From an uncultured Ruminiclostridium sp. (GTDB taxonomy: Bacteria > Bacillota > Clostridia > Oscillospirales > Ruminococcaceae), in NCBI GenBank assembly GCA_910588335.1, contig CAJUQV010000004.1, forward strand, positions 62,001-126,000: a stretch of 64,000 nucleotides of DNA, given 5' to 3'. Positions 33,086-41,702 of the stretch are shown one piece after another. Numbering within the stretch: the stretch's first letter is position 1; the number at the start of each line of letters is the position of its first letter. Below the pieces are notes generated by a model, which worked only from the letters and a program-made list of their open reading frames with translations, did no database searches and was not told the origin of the DNA. The translations under genes were made by a program, and so were the position numbers.

Positions 33086-34432
33086 TTACAGGCTCAACAT
33101 CACCGACGAATAAAAAATATTCCCATCGCTCCTGAAATCCGCTCCTCCTCCGTATTTTGCAGCGATATCCGCAAGGCTTGAAAGCCCCAGCCCCCTGTGC
33201 TCCGATTTTGTGGAAAGGTATTTTTCGCCGTTTTTTTCCACTCTCCCGTCGAAGCCGTTATCCACGGTAATGGCCAGCATTTTTCCCGAACAAATCATAT
33301 TAAGCTTTATAATCCGCTTATCTTCGGGAGCCGACTGAGCCGCGTCCACGGCGTTTTCAAGAAGATTGCCCAATAATACCGACAGATCCATATCCTGTAT
33401 CGTAAGATTGTTGGGCACTTGTATATGCGCATTAAAAGCGATATTCCGTTCCTTTGCCATATCTCCGTAGTGACTTGCCAGAAGGTTTATTACTGAATTG
33501 CCGCAGTACTTGGTGATGCGCTGTGTTTCCGAGTGCTCAAGATACTGCTTTAAATATTCAATCGCCTTTTCCGATTTGCCGTTTTCCAACAGCTCACACA
33601 GCAAAACCATATGGTGACGCATATCATGCCGCTGTTGGCGGACGTTTTCTATATTTTCGCTGATTCTTCTGTACTGCTCGTCGCGGATATTTATCTGATG
33701 TTTTGTCTGAAGATATTTTTCATTTGCCTCGTACTGCTCATATGCAAGGCGGTACATTCGGAAAATTACTCCGTACAGTACAAAGGCCGACAGAAGAAGC
33801 CCGAAATAAAGCAGGAGAGACGTTGGCTCCGACATCAGATCCGCGTAATCCATAAAAGTAAACACGATAACGAAAATAATCAGCAGGATAAGCAGCGGTA
33901 TACAAAGATACCCGCATTCTTTCGCTCCCATTTTTTTCTCCACGGGCATATAAAATAATTTCAGAAACAGACAAAGCGAAGGTATTGCAACCGCTCCCGC
34001 CGTAAATGAGGACAGTATTGTGTGCAGACCTGCGGTCACGCGCTTCGCTTCGACGGGAAGCAGCTCAAGAATACAGTTGGCTATGGACAATATAAACAAT
34101 GCGCTTGTAAGAGCGAACAGAAAAACAAATGCCTTTTTCTGCCAGACCGCCTTTACCGCGTAAAAATACCACGCCATGCAGAATAATATTATAATGCCGT
34201 AAAACACCAGATCAATCTGAACCGATATGGGTTCTTCCTCTGGTACCGTCACGCTGATATAAAAAATTATCGCCGAATCTATCGCGGACACAGCTGAAAT
34301 AACCAATAAGGTTAGCAAAGCGGTTTTTTTATTGGAAAATCGGAACGAACCTAAAAAGGGATACGCGCACAAAAAAGCAAAAACGCTGATGACCACAATA
34401 TTATCCGCCAGAAGCCAGAAAAAGTCGCTCAA
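33086..34432 (-). CDS. GHKL sensor histidine kinase (AgrC-like)
   Basis: 448 residues. Six or seven transmembrane segments fill residues 1-230. A cytoplasmic coiled coil follows, with the phospho-acceptor region QRHDMRHHMVLLCELL near 268, then a GHKL ATPase domain with N box LLGNLLENAVDAA, TVDNGFDG and RGLGLSSLADIA. The topology matches AgrC/ComD peptide-pheromone receptors, but no agrB or agrD gene is seen nearby. It starts 3 nt after the response-regulator stop, so the pair is cotranscribed. Confidence 0.9.
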   Translation of the reverse strand: MSDFFWLLADNIVVISVFAFLCAYPFLGSFRFSNKKTALLTLLVISAVSAIDSAIIFYISVTVPEEEPISVQIDLVFYGIIILFCMAWYFYAVKAVWQKKAFVFLFALTSALFILSIANCILELLPVEAKRVTAGLHTILSSFTAGAVAIPSLCLFLKLFYMPVEKKMGAKECGYLCIPLLILLIIFVIVFTFMDYADLMSEPTSLLLYFGLLLSAFVLYGVIFRMYRLAYEQYEANEKYLQTKHQINIRDEQYRRISENIENVRQQRHDMRHHMVLLCELLENGKSEKAIEYLKQYLEHSETQRITKYCGNSVINLLASHYGDMAKERNIAFNAHIQVPNNLTIQDMDLSVLLGNLLENAVDAAQSAPEDKRIIKLNMICSGKMLAITVDNGFDGRVEKNGEKYLSTKSEHRGLGLSSLADIAAKYGGGADFRSDGNIFYSSVMLSL

Positions 34433-34435
34433 AAA

Positions 34436-35155
34436 TTATTCCCCCCTCGCCAGATGGAACAAAAAGTTCTGATACCGCTCTCTAAGTTCTGTTTTGTTAT
34501 TACGCGACAGCGTTATCTCTTTTCCGTTGCGGAGTACTATGCGGTCGAAAAAGAAGGAGTCAATGTAGTGCATATTCACTGCGAAGCTTTGCTGTATCCT
34601 TAGGAATATACTGTTGTCCAGAAGAGCGCAAAGGGCACCCAGAGCGGTGTGGGTATCTATCCGCTCTTTGTCGGTATGTATCATGCAAAGCTTGTCCTTT
34701 ACCTCTATATATCTTATTTTATCTATCGGAATCGGCACCGTTATCCTTCCAGATTTTATTTCCAATACCCTGTCTTTTTTCGGCGGCTGTGGGATACAGC
34801 GTTGTATTGCCTCCGATATCGCATCATCGTCGGCGGGCTTTAAAAGATAATGAGCCGCGTTAAGGGCGAAAGCCTCTATCGCATGGTCTGTACTTACTGT
34901 CATGAAAATGAAACGGCATGATTTATCGCTGCTTATGCTTCTGGCAGCGTCAATGCCGCTAATGCCTTTAAGATAAATATCCATGAATACTATGTCGAAG
35001 CGTTGCAAGGCGTTTGCGGCGAGAAATTCCTCTCCTGAGTAAAATGGACAGAGCCGTCCTGAAATATCCATACGGGAACAGACGTTCCCTATACGTTCCG
35101 TTAGCTCCTTAAGCTCTTTATCATTGTCGTCCACCACGGCAACATCAAACCACAC
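34436..35155 (-). CDS. LytTR-family response regulator
   Basis: 239 residues. The receiver domain (1-120) has the acidic pair VVDDND and phospho-acceptor Asp in DIVFMDIYLKG. The LytTR DNA-binding domain (about 135-235) has IRYIEVKDKLCMIHT, FLRIQQSFAVNMHYID and KEITLSRNNK. The start codon is GTG with GGGGGG upstream. It is cotranscribed with the AgrC-like kinase. LytTR proteins bind paired direct repeats about two helical turns apart; such a pair lies before the divergent surface-protein gene. Confidence 0.92.
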   Translation of the reverse strand: MWFDVAVVDDNDKELKELTERIGNVCSRMDISGRLCPFYSGEEFLAANALQRFDIVFMDIYLKGISGIDAARSISSDKSCRFIFMTVSTDHAIEAFALNAAHYLLKPADDDAISEAIQRCIPQPPKKDRVLEIKSGRITVPIPIDKIRYIEVKDKLCMIHTDKERIDTHTALGALCALLDNSIFLRIQQSFAVNMHYIDSFFFDRIVLRNGKEITLSRNNKTELRERYQNFLFHLARGE

Positions 35156-35178
35156 CGGCAGCCCCCCTTATCTAATAT

Positions 35179-35395
35179 TTATACCAATCCTTTTTTAAAC
35201 TGGCGTAATATCCACAGTTTTAAAAGGGATTATTAGAAATTGGCGCACGTCTTTTCGGCATATTTTGCCGCTGACTGCGTTAAAAATCCTTGACGGGCGA
35301 CAGCCTGACTGCGGATTTTTGCCTTGTCATCAACATAATATGTTCGATAATCCGCACACCATTCCTATTGGAACACTTTCTTATTTGTATTTTAA
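35179..35395. repeat. R3 arm followed by R5-core element
   Basis: 35179-35234 pairs CCAATCCTTTTTTAAACTG with CAGTTTTAAAAGGGATTATT (R3-like). 35236-35395 carries GCACGTCTTTTCGGCA, AAATCCTTGACGGGCGACAG and GCCTTGTCATCAACATAATA, as in the elements at 32.3 and 32.8 kb. Confidence 0.65.
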
Positions 35396-35446
35396 CATTT
35401 TGCGTTTTATTTGTCAATGCGGTCAAACCGCTCAAGGGGAAATAGG

Positions 35447-35508
35447 TCGTAAAATGCAGTTTTTTTTCGTAAAATGCAGGTCGCGGTTCCGCCAAAATAT
35501 GTTATAAT
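35447..35508 (+). promoter_or_regulatory. Putative LytTR operator and -10 of the surface-protein gene
   Basis: The 13-mer TCGTAAAATGCAG is repeated exactly at 35447-35459 and 35467-35479, a 20-bp period. TATAAT follows at 35503-35508. The second repeat ends where a -35 box should begin, and no good -35 is present, as expected of an activator-dependent promoter. The repeat pair has the geometry of LytTR sites. Linkage to the adjacent regulator is inference. Confidence 0.55.
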
Positions 35509-35542
35509 AATTTTGGTAAAAAAAAATAAGGAGCGGTCAAAA

Positions 35543-38500
35543 ATGAAAAAATTACTGAAAAAGGTTTTATCCGCCGTTCTGGTCGTGTCGGTATTAGCGG
35601 CTGTGCCCGCTTTTACACCGTTTCGGAACCGCGCTGCGGCGGAAGGGAGGGATAACGTTGGCAACTCACCAGTTACGATAATATATGCCGACGGAGAGGT
35701 TGAGGATTGGGATGGTAAGGAACGCAAGAAACTGGAAAAAGATTGTACTGTTGTGGTGAATGATGATTTTGATGCGGAAAGGGCGATTGTTGTTGAGGGA
35801 AACGTGACGGCTTTGTTAAAAGGGGGAAATCATACCGTTACCGTAATTAAAAGTGGTACACCGCTTGGCGGTCCTCCGGGGTTTTTGTTTGAGGTTAACG
35901 AAGGCGGAAATCTGACGGTGGAGGATCTGAAAGTGCTTAATGAAACCGATTTAACGATAAACGGTGTGTTAAATCCGTCTTTTGTAAGCGTACTCGGAAA
36001 AATGCGGTTTATTAACACGGATTTTACGGTACAAAACGGTACCGTAATCTCAACAAAAGGAAAAACTGCGGAGCTTACCTTCAAGGGGGGGAAAATTACA
36101 AATGAAACCGGCGGTTACAGCACTATATACAACGATAACGCGGTTTCAAAGTTCATGGATACGGAAATAACGGTGAATGACGGAAATAGCAGTCCGATAA
36201 ATAACCGCGGCGGCACGGTAGACTTGATAAACTGCACTTTAAACAATACCAAAAGCATTTTAAACGAACGCGGAACCCTGAACATAAATGGTGGAAAGCT
36301 TATATCTCATGAAAACTCCGACGCGGTTTTTAACACGGGGGGGATCGTTAATATTTACGACGGAGAAGTTAAGGGTATAAGCAACACTTATTTTAATAAT
36401 TCCCCGGAATATTCCGGAACATTAAATATTTTTGGCGGCAGCGTACTGTGCGGAACGGCAAGCTATGACAAATATTCCGTAATCAATTACAGCGAAGTTA
36501 ATATAAAAGGCGGTACGGTTACGGCCGTTACAAATCAAAGTTACGGAACCGTAAATATAAGCGGCGGGAAAGTTATGGCTAAAAGCGGCGAGAGCACCGC
36601 AATAAATAATCTTGAATATTCCTCCGTTAATATCGGCGGCGGCGAAGTGTTGTCGGAATTTTATGAGTCAAGTGATGAAAGCTGTATAGATAATTACGGT
36701 GAAGTCATAATTTCCGGAGGTACGATTAAATATATCTATACCGGAAATAATGAAGATGTTTACGATGCAAATTACGCTATATCCAATTATTCTGGCGCTA
36801 AGCTGGAATTTGACAACGCTCTCCTTGAATCGTCATCGGGCGTGTTATATAACGAAAATGACGCTGTCGCCGAAGTAAAGGGGGGAAGCATATTATCCGG
36901 AGGAAATATGCTTGCCGTTTATAATTCGGGAATATTCGTAAACAGCGGCGGCAATATCACGTCCGATAAATTGCTCTGGAATACGGAGGATGCTTCCGCA
37001 AGTATTGAGGGAGGCGAGAATGTCAGTAAAACCGGGTACTGCATATATAATTACGGCTCTCTTTGCGTTTCCGGTGGTAAAATTATAAGCGAAAACATGA
37101 CATACTGTATTCGCAACTATGGAATCGCTGGAATATCCGGCGGAACCGTTGGAGCGGGAGAATCACTGAACGCAAGATATATTGTAAATTTTGAAGGCGG
37201 GGTACTCGGTATGAGCTGGGCGCCGGTACTGCAAAACACAAGCATATGGCTGAGAAGTGATGACAATATAGTAATAGAAGGAGAACTGAAAAATACCGAG
37301 CCTTATACGGTATACATAGACGGCTCAGTTCCGAGAATAATTACCGACGGTTGGAGCAGGCATATGGAGGACGTAGCCCCGTCCAATTGTTTCAAATCTC
37401 CCTATGGCTTTAGTAAAATCGCGTATTCCGATTCAGAAGATGAGGCGATTATGAGGTATTTCAGTGTAACCTTTGAACCCAACGGCGGAACGTGCTCCGT
37501 TCATAGCTCCAATGTCAGCACGGACGGAAAGATAACTCTCCCCGAACCTACAAGGGATACATATAATTTTGACGGCTGGTTTACCGAAAAGCACGGTGGA
37601 GAAAAAGTTACAGACGAAACGGTATATGCAGATGATGCAACGATCTATGCTCAGTGGACTCCCAATGCGCATCACGTACATGATTGGAGTGATGTTTACA
37701 GCAAAAACGAAACGCATCACTGGTTGATCTGTAAAATGTGCGGTGAGTACGGCGATAAAAAGGATTATGCCGAGCATACGCGTGATGCTGAAGAGGTTAT
37801 CAAAGAACCATCCTGTACCGAAACAGGCGAAATAAGATATACCTGCGTCTGCGGTCATACCGAAACCGAAGTTCTTGATCTTAAAGAACATAATTTCGGC
37901 ACCGATTGGCGGCATAACGATACCGAACACCGGCAGGAATGCGATCTTTGCGGTTTTGAAAGTAACAAATCCACGCATGACTGGAAACTGATAAATGAAA
38001 TTGCTCCTACCGAAGAAAAAGAGGGACAGAAGACATTTAAGTGCAGTGTTTGCGAAGCCGAAAAAACAGAAATCATCGATATGCTTGAACCGGAAAAAAC
38101 AACTTCCGGTGAATCAAGCGCAACCGTTTCGGAAAAACCGAGCGGTACCCCTTCCGAAGAGCCCAGCGACACTCCTTCAGAGGAACCGAGTGACGTTCCT
38201 TCCGAAGAGCCGAGCAATACTCCCACCGAGGAACCGAGCGGCACTCCATCGGAAGAAACGAGTGAAACTCCGTACGATACACCTAAGGTGTCCTCCGATA
38301 TGGGATTTTTCATTCCCGATATTACCACGTCGGAAAAAAATTCACAGAACGCGGAAGAGGTGGTATCGTCTTCGGCGGCTGAGGCATCCTCTGACAAGGA
38401 AGGTCACCTGTCAGGAGCTTATGCTGATTCAACGAATCCCGAAACAGCAAGCCCGGAAAACACATCCTCGCTCATTGACACTACGCGTCCTGTGCCCACA

Positions 38501-39145
38501 GAGGAGAACCCGGAAGAATATCTCGATTATGAGAATATCGGCAACGTATCAAAATGGTCGAGAACTGGTTTAAATGCGCCTGCCGCGTCTCTGGCCACTC
38601 CTCTTTCGGAGCTAAAGGAAATGGTTTTAAATAAAGAAGAAACTATGATGATGGAAGACGGAGTCAATATCAGGATTATTCTTACCGTGGATGACGCCAC
38701 CGATTTTGTGCCGGAACAGGATAAAGCAAAGGTTGAGTCCATTATAAACACTATTCCCGATTGTAAATTGGGTCAGTATCTTGACATTCGGCTTTTGAAA
38801 ATAATCGGAAGCCGGGAGGAGAAAATTTCCGAGACTGACGGTTTGATAACAGTCACCTTTGAAGTGCCTGAAACCCTGCGTGGAAAAGGTCGTAAATATT
38901 CCGTGATAAGGATACATAACGGGGAATCGTCAGTGCTTGAAGATTTGGATGATAACGACGCCACCGTGACTATCAAGACCGACAGGTTTTCCACCTACGC
39001 ACTGACGGTTACCGAAAATACGCAGGAGAATCCCAAAACGGGAGTATTTCTTATAGGCATTATAGGCATATTTCCCGCAGCGGTTTCCGCCGGAGCCGTG
39101 ACGATTTTCCGTAAAAAACGAGGAAATGCGGGAAAAAATAAGTAG
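35543..39145 (+). CDS. Large NPKTG-anchored surface protein with beta-helix and InlB-type repeats
   Basis: 1200 residues. A signal peptide (about 1-34) precedes a long array of short strands of the form VNIxGGxV (about 60-630), typical of right-handed beta-helices. One InlB B-repeat (about 637-710, VTFEPNGG...FDGWFTE...YAQW) follows, then a segment with CKMCG, CVCGH, CDLCG and CSVC pairs (710-845). Next come PSEEPSDT-type octapeptides (850-915) and a C-terminal domain. A sorting signal closes the protein: NPKTG near 1163, hydrophobic span, FRKKRGNAGKNK. Start 35543 uses AAGGAG; it would be sortase-anchored. No sortase gene is in the window. Confidence 0.88.
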   Translation: MKKLLKKVLSAVLVVSVLAAVPAFTPFRNRAAAEGRDNVGNSPVTIIYADGEVEDWDGKERKKLEKDCTVVVNDDFDAERAIVVEGNVTALLKGGNHTVTVIKSGTPLGGPPGFLFEVNEGGNLTVEDLKVLNETDLTINGVLNPSFVSVLGKMRFINTDFTVQNGTVISTKGKTAELTFKGGKITNETGGYSTIYNDNAVSKFMDTEITVNDGNSSPINNRGGTVDLINCTLNNTKSILNERGTLNINGGKLISHENSDAVFNTGGIVNIYDGEVKGISNTYFNNSPEYSGTLNIFGGSVLCGTASYDKYSVINYSEVNIKGGTVTAVTNQSYGTVNISGGKVMAKSGESTAINNLEYSSVNIGGGEVLSEFYESSDESCIDNYGEVIISGGTIKYIYTGNNEDVYDANYAISNYSGAKLEFDNALLESSSGVLYNENDAVAEVKGGSILSGGNMLAVYNSGIFVNSGGNITSDKLLWNTEDASASIEGGENVSKTGYCIYNYGSLCVSGGKIISENMTYCIRNYGIAGISGGTVGAGESLNARYIVNFEGGVLGMSWAPVLQNTSIWLRSDDNIVIEGELKNTEPYTVYIDGSVPRIITDGWSRHMEDVAPSNCFKSPYGFSKIAYSDSEDEAIMRYFSVTFEPNGGTCSVHSSNVSTDGKITLPEPTRDTYNFDGWFTEKHGGEKVTDETVYADDATIYAQWTPNAHHVHDWSDVYSKNETHHWLICKMCGEYGDKKDYAEHTRDAEEVIKEPSCTETGEIRYTCVCGHTETEVLDLKEHNFGTDWRHNDTEHRQECDLCGFESNKSTHDWKLINEIAPTEEKEGQKTFKCSVCEAEKTEIIDMLEPEKTTSGESSATVSEKPSGTPSEEPSDTPSEEPSDVPSEEPSNTPTEEPSGTPSEETSETPYDTPKVSSDMGFFIPDITTSEKNSQNAEEVVSSSAAEASSDKEGHLSGAYADSTNPETASPENTSSLIDTTRPVPTEENPEEYLDYENIGNVSKWSRTGLNAPAASLATPLSELKEMVLNKEETMMMEDGVNIRIILTVDDATDFVPEQDKAKVESIINTIPDCKLGQYLDIRLLKIIGSREEKISETDGLITVTFEVPETLRGKGRKYSVIRIHNGESSVLEDLDDNDATVTIKTDRFSTYALTVTENTQENPKTGVFLIGIIGIFPAAVSAGAVTIFRKKRGNAGKNK

Positions 39146-39199
39146 TACTTTGTAAAAGCCAAAAGTTTTTTGTATTTTTTTGAAACTTTTTCATCAACA

Positions 39200-39230
39200 A
39201 AAGGGACGCCCTGCAATGGGGCGTCCCTTG
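39200..39230 (+). terminator. Terminator of the surface-protein gene
   Basis: AAGGGACGCC pairs with GGCGTCCCTT around CTGCAATGG, followed by GTTAT. The rest up to mraZ (39231-39470) is AT-rich and shows no gene. Confidence 0.75.
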
Positions 39231-39475
39231 TTATGTAAAGCAAATGTTTTCTTTTTGGTTTATCAGCAAAATTCCGTTTGATAAAAGATTGGTATAAAGT
39301 AAAATAAAAAACCCGCCTCATATAACCCCTACATATCCTCACGCAAACCTTATTTTTCCACAATATATAGAAAATCTCTATTCTCTCCAAAATACGACCC
39401 TATTTCTTATGCACTTTCTACAAAAAAACGCTTGATTTTTTTTCGTTTTTTCTTTGTGATAATAATTTTAAAAGG

Positions 39476-39504
39476 TTGATTTTTCCCAATTTGTGGTGTA
39501 TAAT
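39476..39504 (+). promoter_or_regulatory. mraZ (dcw) promoter
   Basis: TTGATT, 17-bp spacer, TATAAT, at the head of the division and cell-wall cluster. Confidence 0.82.
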
Positions 39505-39536
39505 TTATCTTAGTGGAAAAATAGTCACTTTTGTGG
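39493..39536 (+). promoter_or_regulatory. Candidate MraZ boxes
   Basis: GTGG occurs at 39493, 39513 and 39533, exactly 20 bp apart, the first and last inside TTTGTGGTGNA. MraZ is known to bind short G-rich direct repeats in its own promoter, so autoregulation is plausible. The match to known MraZ box spacing is not exact. Confidence 0.45.
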
Positions 39537-39571
39537 TGAAATGTTTATCTGAAAGGAAGGAGGGAAATTCA

Positions 39572-39994
39572 ATGATGTTGGGTGAATTTAAAAGTACTCT
39601 CGACCCCAAAGGCCGTATGAATTTCCCTGTGAAGCTTCGCGATGAGCTGGGTTCTTCCTTTGTCATCTCAAAAACAATTGATAAACAGTGCATAAAAGTG
39701 TACTCAAAAACGGACTGGGAAGCTCTTGTGAAATCAATACGGGAAATGCCGCAGGTAAAAACCGCGGGAATACAGCGTTTTCTCTTCGGAAGCGCTTTTG
39801 AGATAGAGCCGGATAAGCAGGGAAGAGCGCTTATCCCCGCCCCCCTCCGCGAATATGCGCAGCTTAAAACGGACATAGTAATAGTGGGTCTTGAGGGCAG
39901 AGCCGAAATTTGGGATAAGGAAAGCTGGGACAAGTTTAATTCCTCTCTGGATATGAATGAACTGCTTGCCGCCGCTGTGGAAATGGGTCTTTGA
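39572..39994 (+). CDS. mraZ: Transcriptional regulator MraZ
   Basis: 140 residues with two swapped-hairpin (AbrB-like) MraZ repeats marked by LDPKGRMNFPV (about 11-21) and PDKQGRALIPAPLREYA (about 79-95). It oligomerises into rings and represses the dcw promoter in other bacteria. The start at 39572 follows AAGGAGGG; upstream in-frame ATG at 39476 overlaps the promoter and is rejected. It overlaps nothing and ends 1 nt before rsmH. Confidence 0.95.
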   Translation: MMLGEFKSTLDPKGRMNFPVKLRDELGSSFVISKTIDKQCIKVYSKTDWEALVKSIREMPQVKTAGIQRFLFGSAFEIEPDKQGRALIPAPLREYAQLKTDIVIVGLEGRAEIWDKESWDKFNSSLDMNELLAAAVEMGL

Positions 39995-39995
39995 T

Positions 39996-40919
39996 ATGGA
40001 ATTTCAGCATAAATCGGTACTTTTGCGGGAAAGCATAGAAGGTCTTGATGTAAAGCCGAACGGAGTCTATATAGACTGTACCACGGGCGGAGGCGGTCAC
40101 AGTCTTGAAATTGCCGCCCGTTTGGGTCTCGCGGGCACTTTGTTTTGTTTTGATCAGGACAGTGAAGCCATTGAAGCCGCCAAAAAGCGGCTTTCCGAGT
40201 ATTCTCCCATTTTCGTAACACGCAACTTTGCGGAAATGGGAGAGGTGCTCGCCGAATACGGCGTAAATAAAGCCGACGGAATCCTTATGGATCTGGGAGT
40301 AAGCTCCTATCAGCTTGACAATCGGGAACGCGGTTTTTCCTATCACGACGACGCTCCTCTTGATATGAGAATGAGCGGAGAAGGTGAAAGCGCTTGCGAC
40401 GTGGTAAACGAATACGGGGAGAACGAGCTTATACGTATACTTCGCCTTTACGGAGAGGAAAAATACGCTGTGAGCATCGCCAGAGGAATAACGACGGCAA
40501 GAGAAATCGCTCCCATAGAGACCACTTCTCAGCTTGCCGAAATAATAAAGAGTCATGTTCCCATGAAAGCGAGAAAAGAAAAAAATCCGTGCAGAAAAAC
40601 CTTTCAGGCGATAAGAATAGAAGTCAATAGAGAACTTGAGGTTCTTGAAAAGGGAATAGCGTCGGGGTTTGAGCTGCTTTCTCACGGCGGCAGAATGGCG
40701 ATTATAACATTTCATTCGCTGGAAGACAGAATAGTAAAAAACGCTTTTCGGGAGTGCTGCACAGGCTGCACCTGCCCGCCGGATTTTCCCGTTTGCGTAT
40801 GCGGAAAAAAGCCGAGGGCGGTATTGGTGAACAAAAAGCCGATAGAAGCGGAAGAAAACGAGCTTGAAGAAAATCCCCGCAGCCGAAGCGCCAAGCTTAG
40901 AATTCTTGAAAAACTCTGA
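39996..40919 (+). CDS. rsmH: 16S rRNA (cytosine-1402-N4)-methyltransferase
   Basis: 307 residues. SAM-binding CTTGGGGHSLEIA near 30, GILMDLGVSSYQLD near 103, and the MraW signature FQAIRIEVNRELE near 218, FHSLEDRIVK and a CTGCTCPPDFPVCVCG cysteine cluster near 265. Start 39996 follows the mraZ stop by a single base (TGATATG), so translation is coupled. Normal length. Confidence 0.96.
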   Translation: MEFQHKSVLLRESIEGLDVKPNGVYIDCTTGGGGHSLEIAARLGLAGTLFCFDQDSEAIEAAKKRLSEYSPIFVTRNFAEMGEVLAEYGVNKADGILMDLGVSSYQLDNRERGFSYHDDAPLDMRMSGEGESACDVVNEYGENELIRILRLYGEEKYAVSIARGITTAREIAPIETTSQLAEIIKSHVPMKARKEKNPCRKTFQAIRIEVNRELEVLEKGIASGFELLSHGGRMAIITFHSLEDRIVKNAFRECCTGCTCPPDFPVCVCGKKPRAVLVNKKPIEAEENELEENPRSRSAKLRILEKL

Positions 40920-40933
40920 CATAAAAGCGCAGC

Positions 40934-41004
40934 TTAAGGCAGCACCGCACAATGATTGTGTGTGGATTGCGCCGTCAGGCGGTCATTGCGCGGTGTTGCC
41001 TTAA
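40934..41004. repeat. R4 palindromic element, short form
   Basis: 71 bp with ends TTAAGGCAGCACCGCACAAT and ATTGCGCGGTGTTGCCTTAA. It equals the inverse of the 180-bp element at 32571 with the interior between two CCGTCAG copies removed. It lies inside the dcw operon between rsmH and ftsL. Confidence 0.85.
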
Positions 41005-41134
41005 TAAACTCCTGTTGTCTAAGAGTCATGGAACATTAGGTAGGGGTATAAGACAAAAGATCGATATTTCGGGTGCAATTTTTTTCATGTTAACAGCTTG
41101 AAGAAGATTGATGTTAAAAGGAAGGAATGATAAA

Positions 41135-41617
41135 ATGTACGCTTACAATAAAAGCAACGTAGCATACGATCTGTCAAGATTCGATGTGGACGAACGGGTA
41201 AAAAAGCCCAAGGCCGCCCCTCATATAAAAATGCACGCCACGTCCGTTGCAAAAAGCGGAAACTGGTTTGTTACGATAGTTTTGGTAACCTTCGCGGCGG
41301 TAGTGGCCTTCTTTTTTATCAGCAGCAAGGCGGCTCTTTCCGAGGTAACCACTCAGATAAGCAGCAAGACCACGGAACTTCAGGAGGCGAAAAGCGAAAA
41401 CGTCCGGCTTCAGGCGCAGCTTGACAATATGGTAACCCTAAGCAAGGTGGAGGAGATGGCGATATCGGAGCTTGGGCTTAGGAAGACCACTAAAAATCAA
41501 GTCAGATATATTTACGTTCAGGACCGCACCATGGTGCAGGTGGCTGAAAAGGAAGAAAACGTATTTGCCTCTCTTAAAAACTGGCTCGATGGAGTTTCGG
41601 ATTATCTGGGATTTTGA
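41135..41617 (+). CDS. ftsL: FtsL-like septal protein
   Basis: 160 residues: basic cytoplasmic N-terminus (about 1-45), one transmembrane segment (about 47-66, TIVLVTFAAVVAFFFI), then an extracellular leucine-zipper-like coiled coil (about 70-105, ISSKTTELQEAKSENVRLQ). Size, topology and position between rsmH and the PBP identify it as FtsL although sequence similarity in this family is low. Start 41135 uses AAGGAAGG. It forms a complex with DivIB and DivIC in relatives. Confidence 0.85.
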   Translation: MYAYNKSNVAYDLSRFDVDERVKKPKAAPHIKMHATSVAKSGNWFVTIVLVTFAAVVAFFFISSKAALSEVTTQISSKTTELQEAKSENVRLQAQLDNMVTLSKVEEMAISELGLRKTTKNQVRYIYVQDRTMVQVAEKEENVFASLKNWLDGVSDYLGF

Positions 41618-41619
41618 TT

Positions 41620-41660
41620 TTTATGAGGACAAGTTCTAATACAGGACTTGTTCTCATAAA
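41620..41660. repeat. Short R5 palindrome
   Basis: TTTATGAGGACAAGTTC pairs with GACTTGTTCTCATAAA around TAATACAG. The sequence matches the outer ends of the R5 element at 32.8 kb. It lies 3 bp after the ftsL stop. Confidence 0.7.
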
Positions 41661-41702
41661 TTGTATCAAAATAATTTGTCCGCAAAAAAGAAAGGAAAGC
41701 AT

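Noticed and set aside
35223..35395. Rho-independent terminator for the response-regulator operon
   Set aside because: The hairpin belongs to the R5-core repeat found at other loci and lies upstream, not downstream, of the minus-strand operon.
37995..38573. Plus-strand ORF of 192 codons rich in Arg and Lys
   Set aside because: It arises from the periodic octapeptide-coding repeats of the surface protein gene read in another frame.
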